Counted from the stretch's first letter, positions 1-8,525 are shown. The stretch is DNA of 43,500 bases from UBA12202 sp049595035 (GCA_049595035.1 JBMYKD010000016.1:1-43500), one strand, 5' to 3'. The notes: generated by a model not told the origin, from the sequence alone. A program made the numbers and translations.

Positions 1-702
1 TTGATCGGGCTTCGCTGGTTGCTCAACCGGTCAGGGATAGGTGCCAGCAATCAATTTGAAACTCTGGGCTTTATAAGATCGGATAAAGGCATTTCCTATC
101 CGGATATCCAGTTTCATTTTCTGCCAGCCGCTGTCCGTTATGATGGTAAAGCTGCCGCTGACGGGCATGGATTCCAGATGCATATTGGGCCCATGCGATC
201 AAAATCCCGCGGGCATGTTCATATCCGCAACGCTGATATCCATACCGCGCCGGAAATCTGTTTCAATTATATGTCCCATGCTGATGACTGGGTTGAATTT
301 CGCCAATGCATCCGTCTGGGAAGAGAGATTCTTTCCATGCCTGCTATGGATGAATTCCGCGGTGATGAAATTCAGCCGGGCAATCACGTTATCAGCGATG
401 ATGCCATTGATGATTTTATCCGTGAGCACGCGGAAAGTGCCTATCACCCATGCGGCACCATGCGCATAGGTCAGGCCAGTGATCCCATGGCTGTTGTTGA
501 TCCGGAATGCCGGGTCATAGGGGTTGATGGTCTGCGGGTAGCGGACAGTTCCATTTTCCCGCGTATTACAAATGGCAATCTCAACGCGCCTTCGATTATG
601 GTTGGTGAAAAAGCATCTGATTTTATCCTTGGCCGCCAGCCCCTGCCGCCGGTTAATTTGACGCCCCATCACTCACCAGATTGGGAAAACCGTCAACGCT
701 AG
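1..702 (+). CDS. betA: Choline dehydrogenase-like GMC oxidoreductase, C-terminal part
   Basis: Only the last 233 or so residues are in the window; the frame is open to base 1, so the real start and the FAD-binding N-terminus lie outside. What is visible is the GMC C-terminal substrate and flavin domain. It has the CFNYMSHADDW stretch typical of BetA-like proteins, the active-site motif YHPCGTMRIG with the catalytic His, and the closing GNLNAPSIMVGEKA motif that carries the second active-site Asn. Family knowledge: such enzymes oxidise choline to betaine aldehyde, or another primary alcohol, with FAD. Resemblance to BetA is close in the visible part, but the substrate cannot be fixed without the N-terminus, so another alcohol dehydrogenase of the family is possible. 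It converges on the chrA-like gene, 11 bp away, with no clear terminator hairpin between them. Confidence 0.82.
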   Translation: MIGLRWLLNRSGIGASNQFETLGFIRSDKGISYPDIQFHFLPAAVRYDGKAAADGHGFQMHIGPMRSKSRGHVHIRNADIHTAPEICFNYMSHADDWVEFRQCIRLGREILSMPAMDEFRGDEIQPGNHVISDDAIDDFIREHAESAYHPCGTMRIGQASDPMAVVDPECRVIGVDGLRVADSSIFPRITNGNLNAPSIMVGEKASDFILGRQPLPPVNLTPHHSPDWENRQR

Positions 703-713
703 TATTTACCCTG

Positions 714-1922
714 CTAGATAAACCAGCCCATGGCGACTAATGCCAATACAACAAAACCGGTATTGATGCGTCCGGATAAAAGCACCAGAAATCCGGCTAT
801 GACAATCGCCAAATCATGATAATCATGAATAGCTGTCACCAGAACCGGATCAATCAGCACGGCCACAAGCAGGCCAACCACCGCGGCATTAATACCTGCT
901 AGCGCGGCCTTAAACCGATGTGACCGCATCCATATCTCCCAGAATGGCAACACCCCCAGCACCAGAAGAAAGGATGGCAAAAACAGCATCAGCATAGCGA
1001 TCAGCCCGAACCAGATGGCGGCCATGCCTTCCCCCATAACCGCACCTAAAAACCCGCCAAAGGTGAATAAGGGGCCGGGAATGACTTGTGCCATGCCATA
1101 TCCGGCAAGAAAGTCCGCTAATGTGACCAGTTCGGTTTCAACCACTGATGCTTGCAATAATGGTAAAACAACATGACCACCACCAAATACCAGTGAACCA
1201 GCGATATAAAACTGGCTCAAGGCAAACCAGATGCTATCCGGTTTCAGATGTGCCAGAAACACCAACATGGCAAATATCGCCGCAAATCCCCATAACCAGA
1301 TCAACGGCATCAACCGGCTTTGATAAGCATCAGCAACCGGATCAGCCTTATCCTTATGCATATCATCTTCATGATGTTCATGTCTAAGAACCAGCATACC
1401 GATCAGGCCAAATATCATGATAAATAATGGATGCAGGAATGGCATATCAATAATCAGCACCACGCTCATCATTGCTAAGGCCAGCATCGATTTGACCGCA
1501 CCAGAAGCAAAGCTTTGCGCCATTCCTACCACCGCATGAAGAACGACTGCCGCTGTCACCAGTTTCAGCGCATTAATCAGTTGTTCAAGGTTAGCTCCAA
1601 TATGCATCAGGCCATAACCGAACCCGATCATCACTATCGCAGATGGTAGCGTGAAACCGATAAAGGCAAGGCAACCACCAGCAAGACCACCCCAGCGAAC
1701 CCCCAGCGCAAATCCTAACTGACTAGAACTAGGCCCCGGCAACATCTGGCATAGACCCAATAAGGATTGAAAAGCCGCAGGGGATATCCATTTGTGTTGC
1801 TCGACAAAAAGTATGCGAAAATATCCAATATGTGCCACTGGCCCACCAAAACTGGTCAGACCCAGCCATAGAAAGCGTCGTAAAATCATAAATAAAGACG
1901 GGGTGCCGGTCATGAAAGCCAC
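714..1922 (-). CDS. chrA: ChrA-type (CHR family) chromate/anion transporter
   Basis: A 402-residue very hydrophobic protein of the long-chain CHR type with two homologous halves. The first half carries FGGPVAHIGYF and PGPSSSQLGFALG; the second repeats the pattern as FGGGHVVLPLL and IPGPLFTFGGFLGA. About ten membrane segments are expected, with a His- and Asp-rich loop (residues about 182-195) between the halves. Family knowledge: ChrA exports chromate in exchange or by proton motive force, but many homologues have no proven substrate. The longest frame begins with GTG at 1922; an ATG at 1913, preceded by AGAAAG, is a good alternative. It lies 6 bp after the aminotransferase gene and probably shares its transcript, so its true substrate may relate to that operon rather than to chromate. 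Confidence 0.88.
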   Translation of the reverse strand: MAFMTGTPSLFMILRRFLWLGLTSFGGPVAHIGYFRILFVEQHKWISPAAFQSLLGLCQMLPGPSSSQLGFALGVRWGGLAGGCLAFIGFTLPSAIVMIGFGYGLMHIGANLEQLINALKLVTAAVVLHAVVGMAQSFASGAVKSMLALAMMSVVLIIDMPFLHPLFIMIFGLIGMLVLRHEHHEDDMHKDKADPVADAYQSRLMPLIWLWGFAAIFAMLVFLAHLKPDSIWFALSQFYIAGSLVFGGGHVVLPLLQASVVETELVTLADFLAGYGMAQVIPGPLFTFGGFLGAVMGEGMAAIWFGLIAMLMLFLPSFLLVLGVLPFWEIWMRSHRFKAALAGINAAVVGLLVAVLIDPVLVTAIHDYHDLAIVIAGFLVLLSGRINTGFVVLALVAMGWFI

Positions 1923-1928
1923 TTTCTA

Positions 1929-3098
1929 TCAGATAGAAAGACCTGATAAACGGTCAGGCAGACAGGCAATAGCCGCTATATCAGCATTGGCAAAAGCAAA
2001 CCGCAGATGATCTTCGTATTCTGCCCCGAAAAATCCCCCCGGTATGGTCAAAACGCCTGTCTGGCGCATCAAGGCTGCCGCCACCTCGGCACTGTTACGA
2101 TCAGGATAGGGATGACGGACAAACCCGAAATAGCCGCCATCACTGGTGATTGACCATTCTGGCAGGGCGGCAAATGCGTCACGAAAAGCTAACCGCCTTG
2201 CCGTGATTTCTGTCTGATTTGCCAGCCGCCATTCTGTCAGTTTCGGCAACATTTCAGTCAATGCCTGCTGGCCAATGCGCGGGGCACATATCTGAATATT
2301 ATCTGTCACCTTTGCCATCTGGGCAATCATATCTGCCCCAGCCACAACAGCCCCAAGGCGATATCCGGGAAGACAATAGGCTTTGGAAAAACTATAAAGC
2401 TGAATCACGGCATCCATCCAGTCCGTATGATCAAACAGACCATGGGGACGTTGTATATCCGGATCACAGAAATCGCGATAGGTTTCATCAATGATTAACG
2501 CCAGATGATGACGTTGACACAGACGGAATAAATCATCCAGCAAATCATCCGGATAACGCGTGCCAGTCGGATTATTCGGACTCACCAGCGCAATACCACG
2601 CGTTTGCGGGGTGATAGCTTGCTCAAAACTGGCAACATCTGGCAAAAATTGACGCGCTGGATGACCAGCGACACCAATCGCCGTAATGCCCAGCATAGCC
2701 AGACTGGAAGAATGATTAAAATAACTCGGCTCGGGTAAGAGAATGGCATCACCCGCCTTTGCCAGCCCCATCATGGCAAAGATAAAGGCCTGATTACAGC
2801 CAGAAGAAATCAGCACCTGATCAGCCGTAATGGTATTATGGTAAAGCTGGCTGACATGATCAGCATAAACCTGCCGGAATTCCGGCTCGCCTTCAATGGC
2901 ACCATAACCAAAAACACGCTCATCATCTGCATATCTGACAAGCGCCGCTTTCAGATCATCATGTGGCGGATATCCCGGTACAGCCTGCGAAAGATCAATC
3001 ATGGGCGCGTTGCCCTGATATTGATCAATCCATTCCTGCACCTGTGCGACGGGCGGGGCGTTTAAATGAAAAATGTCGGGGTTAACCTGATATGGCAT
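1929..3098 (-). CDS. PLP-dependent class I/II aminotransferase
   Basis: This 389-residue protein is a complete fold-type I aminotransferase. Visible motifs in order: the glycine-containing cofactor loop near SSGCNQA (98-104), the aromatic stacking region around EPSYFNH (123-129), SPNNPTG (173-179, Asn for the PLP oxygen), IIDETYRDF (202-210, Asp for the pyridine nitrogen) and SFSKAYCLPGYRLG (236-249), in which Lys239 should form the Schiff base and the later Arg bind phosphate. The substrate cannot be read from the sequence; aspartate-, arginine-pyruvate- and MalY-like enzymes all share this pattern. Its position directly after a deacylase and a polar amino acid ABC transporter suggests that it transaminates the amino acid released by them (inference). 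It is 6 bp upstream of the chrA-like gene. No strong ribosome binding site precedes the ATG. Confidence 0.88.
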   Translation of the reverse strand: MPYQVNPDIFHLNAPPVAQVQEWIDQYQGNAPMIDLSQAVPGYPPHDDLKAALVRYADDERVFGYGAIEGEPEFRQVYADHVSQLYHNTITADQVLISSGCNQAFIFAMMGLAKAGDAILLPEPSYFNHSSSLAMLGITAIGVAGHPARQFLPDVASFEQAITPQTRGIALVSPNNPTGTRYPDDLLDDLFRLCQRHHLALIIDETYRDFCDPDIQRPHGLFDHTDWMDAVIQLYSFSKAYCLPGYRLGAVVAGADMIAQMAKVTDNIQICAPRIGQQALTEMLPKLTEWRLANQTEITARRLAFRDAFAALPEWSITSDGGYFGFVRHPYPDRNSAEVAAALMRQTGVLTIPGGFFGAEYEDHLRFAFANADIAAIACLPDRLSGLSI

Positions 3099-3151
3099 AT
3101 CATCTGCTTATGCTGTTGTTTCCGTTTCATCACAATATCATTATCATCACA

Positions 3152-4291
3152 TCAGTCTGACAGCAAATAACCATCATCCACTAATGGGGTTTTGCCAGCA
3201 ATCTTTGCCACAATATGATCCGGCCAGGCCAGTTTGATCAAGCTCCTGTCAAAAAATACCCCATCCGTGCCAGCCCGAAGCAATGTTTTGCCGGTAAATG
3301 CATCATCACCTTCAAGCGATAGCAATTCAGCAATCACATCACCTGTGCTGACTACCGCCCCAAGTGGTTGTTGATAAACAACCAGACAGGGCCGGTCAGC
3401 GCGTAAATATTCCACTGCGGTAAGCGGTGTTGCTTCAGCACCAGCAGAGGGATATTCTGCCGGCGTCCCTGAAATAAATCCCCGCCCCACCAGAAATTGA
3501 TATAGATTATGAGCATCCTGCCGATTGATCTGGTCATCAACAGCATTTTCCCCGCGATATTCCAATGTCGCCGAAAGCATGAGATCAGGCCATGCCGCCC
3601 CCGGATAACGTCTGGCACATTTGATCCATAAACCAGGCCATACCTCATCAAATGATCCACCACCGGAATCTTCTGCGGTCATTGTTGCCGCTGACTGCAT
3701 CCAGTCGGATAAATCCTGATATTCGGGCATTAGCTGCGGAACAATATAAATATGGTTCAACGCATCATCCGCGCAATGCAGATCAAGCACCATATCCGCG
3801 TCATAGGTTTCTGCCATAACCATATGCCGCAACCGGTCAAGGGCAGATGTTGGTGACTGGCTATCAATAGCCGCCTTAACCGCCTGTCTGATCACCTGTT
3901 GATTATGTGCTGCGTCATCTGTTAGCTGACTGGAAAAATCGGCATCATTGCTATGGATCATTGCATCAAGGTCTGGCCAGTTACGATTATAATTCAGGCC
4001 ATTCAGCGGGTGATAGCGGCCACGATGCTTGCCAAAAGCAAGATGCGCCATGCCCAGCGGGTTTACCATAGGCAAAATGACAAACTCAGCCTTAAGCCGG
4101 TCTTCTTTTTCTGCTTTGGTAAGCAACTGGATCAGGTGATGCAGAACCAGCATGCCCGGTTGTTCATCCGCATGAAGAGCTGCTTGCAGATAGATTTTAG
4201 CCAAGGGTTTCTCTGGCCTGAAACGAAGGATGGTCAATTCATGACTGGTGCCAGCCGTATCAGCAGCTATGTGATGGGTTTCTCTGATCAT
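3152..4291 (-). CDS. Succinylglutamate desuccinylase/aspartoacylase-family zinc deacylase
   Basis: A 379-residue M14-like zinc amidohydrolase of the AstE/AspA family. Zinc ligands are visible as the His40-x-x-Glu43 pair in LHADEQPG and His172 in MVLDLHC. The substrate-binding NYNRNWPDLD motif is at 100-109 and the general-base glutamate is probably Glu244 in ATLEYRGE. The family removes acyl groups (succinyl, acetyl) from the alpha- or side-chain nitrogen of amino acids; relatives include AstE, aspartoacylase and the ectoine-pathway deacetylase DoeB. The N- and C-terminal regions are longer than in AstE (about 320 residues). No other arginine succinyltransferase-pathway or ectoine hydrolase gene is nearby, so neither pathway is supported. 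Its place between permeases and an aminotransferase points to an imported N-acyl amino acid as substrate (inference). Confidence 0.85.
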   Translation of the reverse strand: MIRETHHIAADTAGTSHELTILRFRPEKPLAKIYLQAALHADEQPGMLVLHHLIQLLTKAEKEDRLKAEFVILPMVNPLGMAHLAFGKHRGRYHPLNGLNYNRNWPDLDAMIHSNDADFSSQLTDDAAHNQQVIRQAVKAAIDSQSPTSALDRLRHMVMAETYDADMVLDLHCADDALNHIYIVPQLMPEYQDLSDWMQSAATMTAEDSGGGSFDEVWPGLWIKCARRYPGAAWPDLMLSATLEYRGENAVDDQINRQDAHNLYQFLVGRGFISGTPAEYPSAGAEATPLTAVEYLRADRPCLVVYQQPLGAVVSTGDVIAELLSLEGDDAFTGKTLLRAGTDGVFFDRSLIKLAWPDHIVAKIAGKTPLVDDGYLLSD

Positions 4292-4305
4292 TTGTCGGCA
4301 TATCC

Positions 4306-5160
4306 CTAGCGAATAAGGTTAAGTCTGATGGATAACCGGCGTTTGGCATCCTGTGGAAGATGCCGATTTAGGCGGCGGTTTATCCATCCGAACAAGGCAA
4401 TAATCATCAAGGTAAATATGATAAAATAAAAGGCAATGATCGGATAGGCAATAAAGGGATTGAATGTTTTGTCAGCAAAATAATTCGCATAATAAAGCGC
4501 ATCTCCCGATTGCCGCCATGCCGGAAATCCGGAAAAGAATACCAGTGTTGTGGCATGAAACAGAAAGATCGCTTCATTAGTATAAGATGGCCATGCCAGC
4601 CGCATCATATGTGGCCATATCACTCGCCAGAACCGTTGCCAGCCTGACATGCCATATGCCATGGCTGCTTCTACCTCACCCCGTGGTGTTGACCGCAAGG
4701 CACCATAAAATATTTCCGCTGAATAGGCTGATGTGTTGATTATCAAGACCAGTAATGCCCCCAGCCATGCCCGCGTCAGCCAGCGCGTTTCCAGATCAAT
4801 CGTAACCACCCATAGATCAAGCGTGATCCCGACCTTTGGCAATAAAACAAACAGCTCATAGGCAAAGAAAAACTGAATAAATAATGGCGTGCCACGAAAC
4901 AGATAGATAAACCCGATGGAAAACTGGCGATAGAACCATGATCGTGACATTTTTCCAACCGCCAGCGCCAGTGCAAACCAGTACCCGATCATTACCGCCA
5001 GAACCCCGAAAAAGATATTCCAGATCAATCCCGACCCGATCAGGGCAAATTGCTCGCATATGGTGATATCAGCTTTGGGTAATAACCGTTCGCCATACCC
5101 GATGGCGCGTAAGCCATAATTCTGAAATGCATCAAGACATGAAGACATAGGATTACCCAT
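4306..5160 (-). CDS. Polar amino acid ABC transporter permease (HisM-like)
   Basis: A 284-residue inner-membrane permease of the HisM/HisQ family, with about five transmembrane segments. It has the RGTPLFIQFFFAYE segment near the first half and the cytoplasmic coupling motif EVEAAMAYGMSGWQRF, which contacts the ATPase (EAA loop). It overlaps the preceding permease gene by 8 bp and is followed 14 bp later by the deacylase gene, so tight translational coupling is likely. Together with the second permease it should form the membrane heterodimer of a type I importer. The family transports basic or polar amino acids and opines; the exact ligand is not visible here. Confidence 0.9.
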   Translation of the reverse strand: MGNPMSSCLDAFQNYGLRAIGYGERLLPKADITICEQFALIGSGLIWNIFFGVLAVMIGYWFALALAVGKMSRSWFYRQFSIGFIYLFRGTPLFIQFFFAYELFVLLPKVGITLDLWVVTIDLETRWLTRAWLGALLVLIINTSAYSAEIFYGALRSTPRGEVEAAMAYGMSGWQRFWRVIWPHMMRLAWPSYTNEAIFLFHATTLVFFSGFPAWRQSGDALYYANYFADKTFNPFIAYPIIAFYFIIFTLMIIALFGWINRRLNRHLPQDAKRRLSIRLNLIR

Positions 5161-6025
5161 CTGCCTGCTGGCTGTTCATCAACATGGATTGGCCGCGTGA
5201 AAACCGGCGGTTCAACCAGCTAAACACACGCTCGCTGACCCATGTTATAAACAGATAGAAAATCAGCAAGGCCAGAAAATACCAGACCCGCCAATCCGGA
5301 TGCGGGTAGCTATAAGCCGATGTTTTGGCACTGCCCAGCTCGCGAGCCCAGTACACAATATCCTGTATTCCAAGAAGAAACAGCAATGGCGTCGCCTTGA
5401 TCAGAAGCACCCATAAATTGGATAGACCGGGCAAGGCGTAAATCCACATTTGTGGGAAAAGAATACGCCAGTATACCTGCCGCCTTGTCATGCCATAGGC
5501 TGATCCGGTTTCCAGTTGAGCGCGCGGCACTGCCGCCATGGCACCTGCCAGAACATTGCCTGCAAAAGCACCAAAGACAATGGCATATGCTGTCACGGCC
5601 AGCATAAATCCATAAGCATCATGCACCCACGGGCTAGCACTGGAAAGCGGCATTTTTGCCATATCACAAACAACGAAATCATTGCCCTGCCAGACTGATC
5701 CGGTTTGATCCGAACACATTATACGATGGCGGATATATTCGATGCCCTGATCCAGAGCAAGCGGAACAAAAAGAAAGAAAACGATATCAGGAACACCCCT
5801 GACCATAGCAATATAGATTTTTCCGGGCCATTGGATGATCCGTATCGCTGACCTGCTGGCAGATGCCACCATAAGCCCGAATAACATGGCCAGAGGCGCC
5901 GTTATCAGCACCAATGACAAAACCACCAGAAATGACTGGTAGAATGCCATATGTTTGGCTGTGCCAAGATAACAGACAAGCCAGTTGAGACCTTCGATCA
6001 AATCGGGATTGGTACAGGAAAACAT
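5153..6025 (-). CDS. Polar amino acid ABC transporter permease (HisQ-like)
   Basis: The second permease subunit, 290 residues from the ATG at 6025. A longer frame reaches a TTG at 6073, but that would put the start inside a strong inverted repeat, and the extra 16 residues do not look like a permease N-terminus. The HisQ-type features are the RGVPDIVFFLFVPLAL stretch and the EAA-like coupling loop AQLETGSAYGMTRRQVYW followed by RILFPQMW. An insertion of about 40 residues with several cysteines (around MCSDQTGSVWQGNDFVVC) between membrane segments is probably periplasmic and is larger than in HisQ. The gene overlaps the next permease by 8 bp. Confidence 0.88.
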   Translation of the reverse strand: MFSCTNPDLIEGLNWLVCYLGTAKHMAFYQSFLVVLSLVLITAPLAMLFGLMVASASRSAIRIIQWPGKIYIAMVRGVPDIVFFLFVPLALDQGIEYIRHRIMCSDQTGSVWQGNDFVVCDMAKMPLSSASPWVHDAYGFMLAVTAYAIVFGAFAGNVLAGAMAAVPRAQLETGSAYGMTRRQVYWRILFPQMWIYALPGLSNLWVLLIKATPLLFLLGIQDIVYWARELGSAKTSAYSYPHPDWRVWYFLALLIFYLFITWVSERVFSWLNRRFSRGQSMLMNSQQADG

Positions 6026-6065
6026 GATTACATCTAATCTTGCATCAGTGGCTAGACCTGAAAGC

Positions 6066-6085
6066 CGGGGCAAAAATTTGCCCCG
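6066..6085 (-). terminator. Intercistronic stem-loop between binding-protein and permease genes
   Basis: A near-perfect inverted repeat, GGGGCAA-AAAT-TTGCCCC with one more C-G pair outside, gives an 8 bp GC-rich stem and a 4-nt loop. It lies in the 95 bp gap between the binding-protein stop codon and the permease ATG. No U-run follows on the minus strand, so it is not a standard intrinsic terminator. In binding-protein-dependent transporters such hairpins often protect the upstream message or lower downstream expression, so that binding protein is made in excess; that role here is inferred. Confidence 0.6.
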
Positions 6086-6120
6086 ACCAGATAGTTATGG
6101 CTTCACCTGAATGGCGTTGA

Positions 6121-6843
6121 CTAGAATGTCAGCGCATCATCACCAAACCATTTTTTAATCATGGTATTCAGGGTGCCATCAGATTTCATGGAAGCAATCG
6201 CTTTATCCATTTTGGCTTTCAGGGCTGTATCAGATTCGCGAATACCCATGCCGATACCCCCACCGATACCAACCTGACCAACAACGGCTAACTCACCGCC
6301 TGATTCTTCAACGATTGGCATCAGATAGTCGCCATCAGCAAGAACGGCATCAGCTTCACCATTACGAACCGCCGCAATGGTTTCATCAGGGGTGGCAAAC
6401 TCGACAAGAGTCGCGCCAGAAGATGCCACATGACCAGCCTGAATAGTGCCTGTCTGTGCAGCAATAACCCCGCCATTTATATCAACACTGCCACCTGACA
6501 GGCCGACATACATGGAAGGGCTTGGCGGGAAATATTCCTGTGTGAAGTCAATCACCTCATCACGTTCTGCCGTGATGGACATGCCAGCAATAATCGTATC
6601 ATAATTCCCTGATACCAGATTAGGGATAATAGAATCCCAGTCATTCACAACCCATACGCAATCCAGATTGGCACGCGCACAAAGCTCATCACCTACCTCG
6701 CGTTCAAATCCATCAACTTCGTTTTTATCGTTGATGAAATTATAGGGAGGGTAAGCCCCTTCCGTCCCCATACGGATTGTTTCAGCCATGGCCGGCATGG
6801 CCAGCATGCTTGCTAAAGCCGTTGCTAAAATTACTTTTTTCAT
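6121..6843 (-). CDS. Amino acid ABC transporter substrate-binding protein (SBP family 3)
   Basis: A 240-residue periplasmic binding protein of the HisJ/ArtJ type. The start is the ATG at 6843, preceded by GGAGG at ideal spacing; a TTG further out falls inside that ribosome binding site. The signal peptide runs from MKKVILATALASM to a cleavage after AMA (about residue 20). Binding-cleft features include EGAYPPYNF near the mature N-terminus and AGMSITAERDEVIDFT, where the Arg should hold the ligand carboxylate as in HisJ. A later Asp in VLADGDYL is the likely amino-group ligand. These features favour an alpha-amino acid or closely related ligand, but not which one. The gap of 33 bp to the ATPase gene supports one transcript. 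Confidence 0.92.
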   Translation of the reverse strand: MKKVILATALASMLAMPAMAETIRMGTEGAYPPYNFINDKNEVDGFEREVGDELCARANLDCVWVVNDWDSIIPNLVSGNYDTIIAGMSITAERDEVIDFTQEYFPPSPSMYVGLSGGSVDINGGVIAAQTGTIQAGHVASSGATLVEFATPDETIAAVRNGEADAVLADGDYLMPIVEESGGELAVVGQVGIGGGIGMGIRESDTALKAKMDKAIASMKSDGTLNTMIKKWFGDDALTF

Positions 6844-6876
6844 AACATCCTCCAAAAGATATTAGCGCTTAATATC

Positions 6877-7671
6877 TCAGCTCGCAGCACCAGCGCTTAA
6901 AAATTGCTGCAACCGTTCTGTTTTGGGATGAACCAGAATATCATCTGGCGCTCCCTCTTCTTCGATTTTTCCCTGGTGAAGAAAGATAACATGATTCGAT
7001 AGATCATGGGCAAGGCGCATATCATGGGTTACCAGTAACATGGTACGGCCTTCTTCTGCTAAGGCTTTAATCACGCGAACAACCTCTTGTTCCAATTCCG
7101 GATCAAGCGCGGAAGTCGGCTCATCAAACAGCATGGCCATAGGTTCCATAGCAAGGGCTCTTGCAATAGCGGCACGTTGTTGCTGGCCACCTGATAATTG
7201 TGATGGCCATGCATCGGCTTTATCTGCAATCCCAACTTTATCCAGCAGATCAAGGCCTATGCGTCGCATCGTATCCCGCGACCGCCCCAGCACCGTCACC
7301 GGTGCTTCAATCACATTATCCAGAATGGTCATATGCGACCATAAATTGAATTGCTGGAATACCATGGCTAGATTGGTTCTCATAGCCGTAATCTGTTGCC
7401 GGTTTGCCGGTTGCCGTGATGGTCCCTGACCACTCCATATGACGGAGTCACCATTAAAAATAATTTCACCGGAATGGCTTAATTCAAGTAGGTTACAACA
7501 TCTCAACAATGTTGATTTTCCTGATCCGGATGATCCGATAAAGGTAATAACCTGACCTTTGGGGGCAGTAAAGCTCACCCCTCTTAAAACTTCAAGCGCA
7601 CCATAGGATTTGTGCAAATCCCTGACTTCAAGTACATGCGGGTCTAATAATGATGACTGGCTAACATTCAT
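6877..7671 (-). CDS. Polar amino acid ABC transporter ATP-binding protein (HisP/GlnQ-like)
   Basis: A 264-residue ATPase. Walker A is GSSGSGKS (46-53), the Q-loop is in VFQQFNLW, the signature is LSGGQQQRAA, Walker B is AMLFDEPTSALDPE and the switch His is in LLVTHDMRLA. The HisP-type extra segment after Walker A (SGEIIFNGD onwards) is present. This is the first gene of the transporter set; the 104 bp upstream of it is AT-rich and is where a promoter would be expected, but I see no convincing hexamer pair. The ATPase would sit on the cytoplasmic side of the two permeases. Confidence 0.93.
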   Translation of the reverse strand: MNVSQSSLLDPHVLEVRDLHKSYGALEVLRGVSFTAPKGQVITFIGSSGSGKSTLLRCCNLLELSHSGEIIFNGDSVIWSGQGPSRQPANRQQITAMRTNLAMVFQQFNLWSHMTILDNVIEAPVTVLGRSRDTMRRIGLDLLDKVGIADKADAWPSQLSGGQQQRAAIARALAMEPMAMLFDEPTSALDPELEQEVVRVIKALAEEGRTMLLVTHDMRLAHDLSNHVIFLHQGKIEEEGAPDDILVHPKTERLQQFLSAGAAS

Positions 7672-7775
7672 CTGCTTGCATTATTCATCCATAATATCAA
7701 TCATGCCCTATCCTTAAACGGGTTTTGATTGAATTGAAAACAAAAACTGCAACAAAGCTTATCACATCAGGCCAG

Positions 7776-8525
7776 TTACGGTTGATAGGATATCGTATTC
7801 TTGCCCACTTCCTGCCAGCCTATGATGCCGTCTGTTAAATGGGAAACGTTGGAAAATCCTAATTGGTCAATTAGTGCATTGCCAAGGCTGGTTGTCCGAT
7901 TTCCTGATCGGCAATAGATGAGAATGGGGGTGTCCGGATTTTCGACCGCAGCAAAAAATTTATCCCGAAACTCCGGATGCAGGCTACCATTGGACTGAAA
8001 CGCGGTAATCGGTTGCGCCCCTTCAATCAGTCCGGTTTCCTGCCATTCTTCTTCCCGGCGGATATCAATGATAATCACCCCGTCCTTTTGCGCGGAAAGC
8101 AATTCATCAGGTGTCGCCTGACCCAATACCGCGGGGGTGGAAACCTCAAGCAGTTCAATGGTGAAAATCAATGTAGCATCTGGCGGGATGACATCACCTG
8201 CCCCTGATGATCCATAGGCAAGCTCTGGCGGGATGGTCAGCTTTCGGATTTCCCCGACTTTCATGCCGGTCACTCCTTGTTCCCACCCGGGGATGACTTG
8301 CCCCGCCCCAATGGTAAAGCGAAAGGCCTGGCCTCTGGGCTTTGATGCATCAAACACGGAGCCATCAATGAGCTGGCCTTCATAATGGACAGACACGGTT
8401 TTGCCCGCATCGGCCATATCTCCAGTGCCTTCCGTTAGAATTTCAATTTGGATTTCACTAGCCATTGCTATTTTTCCAATCATAAATAGGGCGAGAACAA
8501 GAAGATAGGTTATCGAGCGTTTCAT
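7776..8525 (-). CDS. FKBP-type peptidyl-prolyl isomerase fused to a rhodanese domain
   Basis: A two-domain exported protein, 249 residues from the ATG at 8525 (AGGTG just upstream). A further ATG at 8549 would add eight residues before a normal signal peptide, so the shorter form is preferred. After the signal sequence (cut near AMA, residue 22), residues about 24-128 form an FKBP domain: VSVHYEGQLIDGSVFDAS, GAGQVIPGWEQGVTGMKVGE, the AYGSSGAGDVIPP flap, then TLIFTIELLEV. Residues about 135-240 form a rhodanese domain with an intact active loop CRSGNR (Cys205). Family knowledge: FKBP domains speed proline isomerisation, and single-domain rhodaneses carry persulfide sulfur. Having both in one periplasmic protein suggests folding plus thiol or sulfur chemistry (inference). 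The gene lies between a tRNA and the ABC transporter set. Confidence 0.88.
   Translation of the reverse strand: MKRSITYLLVLALFMIGKIAMASEIQIEILTEGTGDMADAGKTVSVHYEGQLIDGSVFDASKPRGQAFRFTIGAGQVIPGWEQGVTGMKVGEIRKLTIPPELAYGSSGAGDVIPPDATLIFTIELLEVSTPAVLGQATPDELLSAQKDGVIIIDIRREEEWQETGLIEGAQPITAFQSNGSLHPEFRDKFFAAVENPDTPILIYCRSGNRTTSLGNALIDQLGFSNVSHLTDGIIGWQEVGKNTISYQP

Noticed and set aside
199..672. 157-codon minus-strand frame opposite the GMC oxidoreductase
   Set aside because: The plus strand codes for the conserved GMC C-terminal domain; the reverse frame is a shadow.
3152..7671. Ectoine uptake and degradation operon (ehu/doe)
   Set aside because: The transporter and deacylase types fit, but ectoine hydrolase, the class III aminotransferase and an AsnC-type regulator are all missing.
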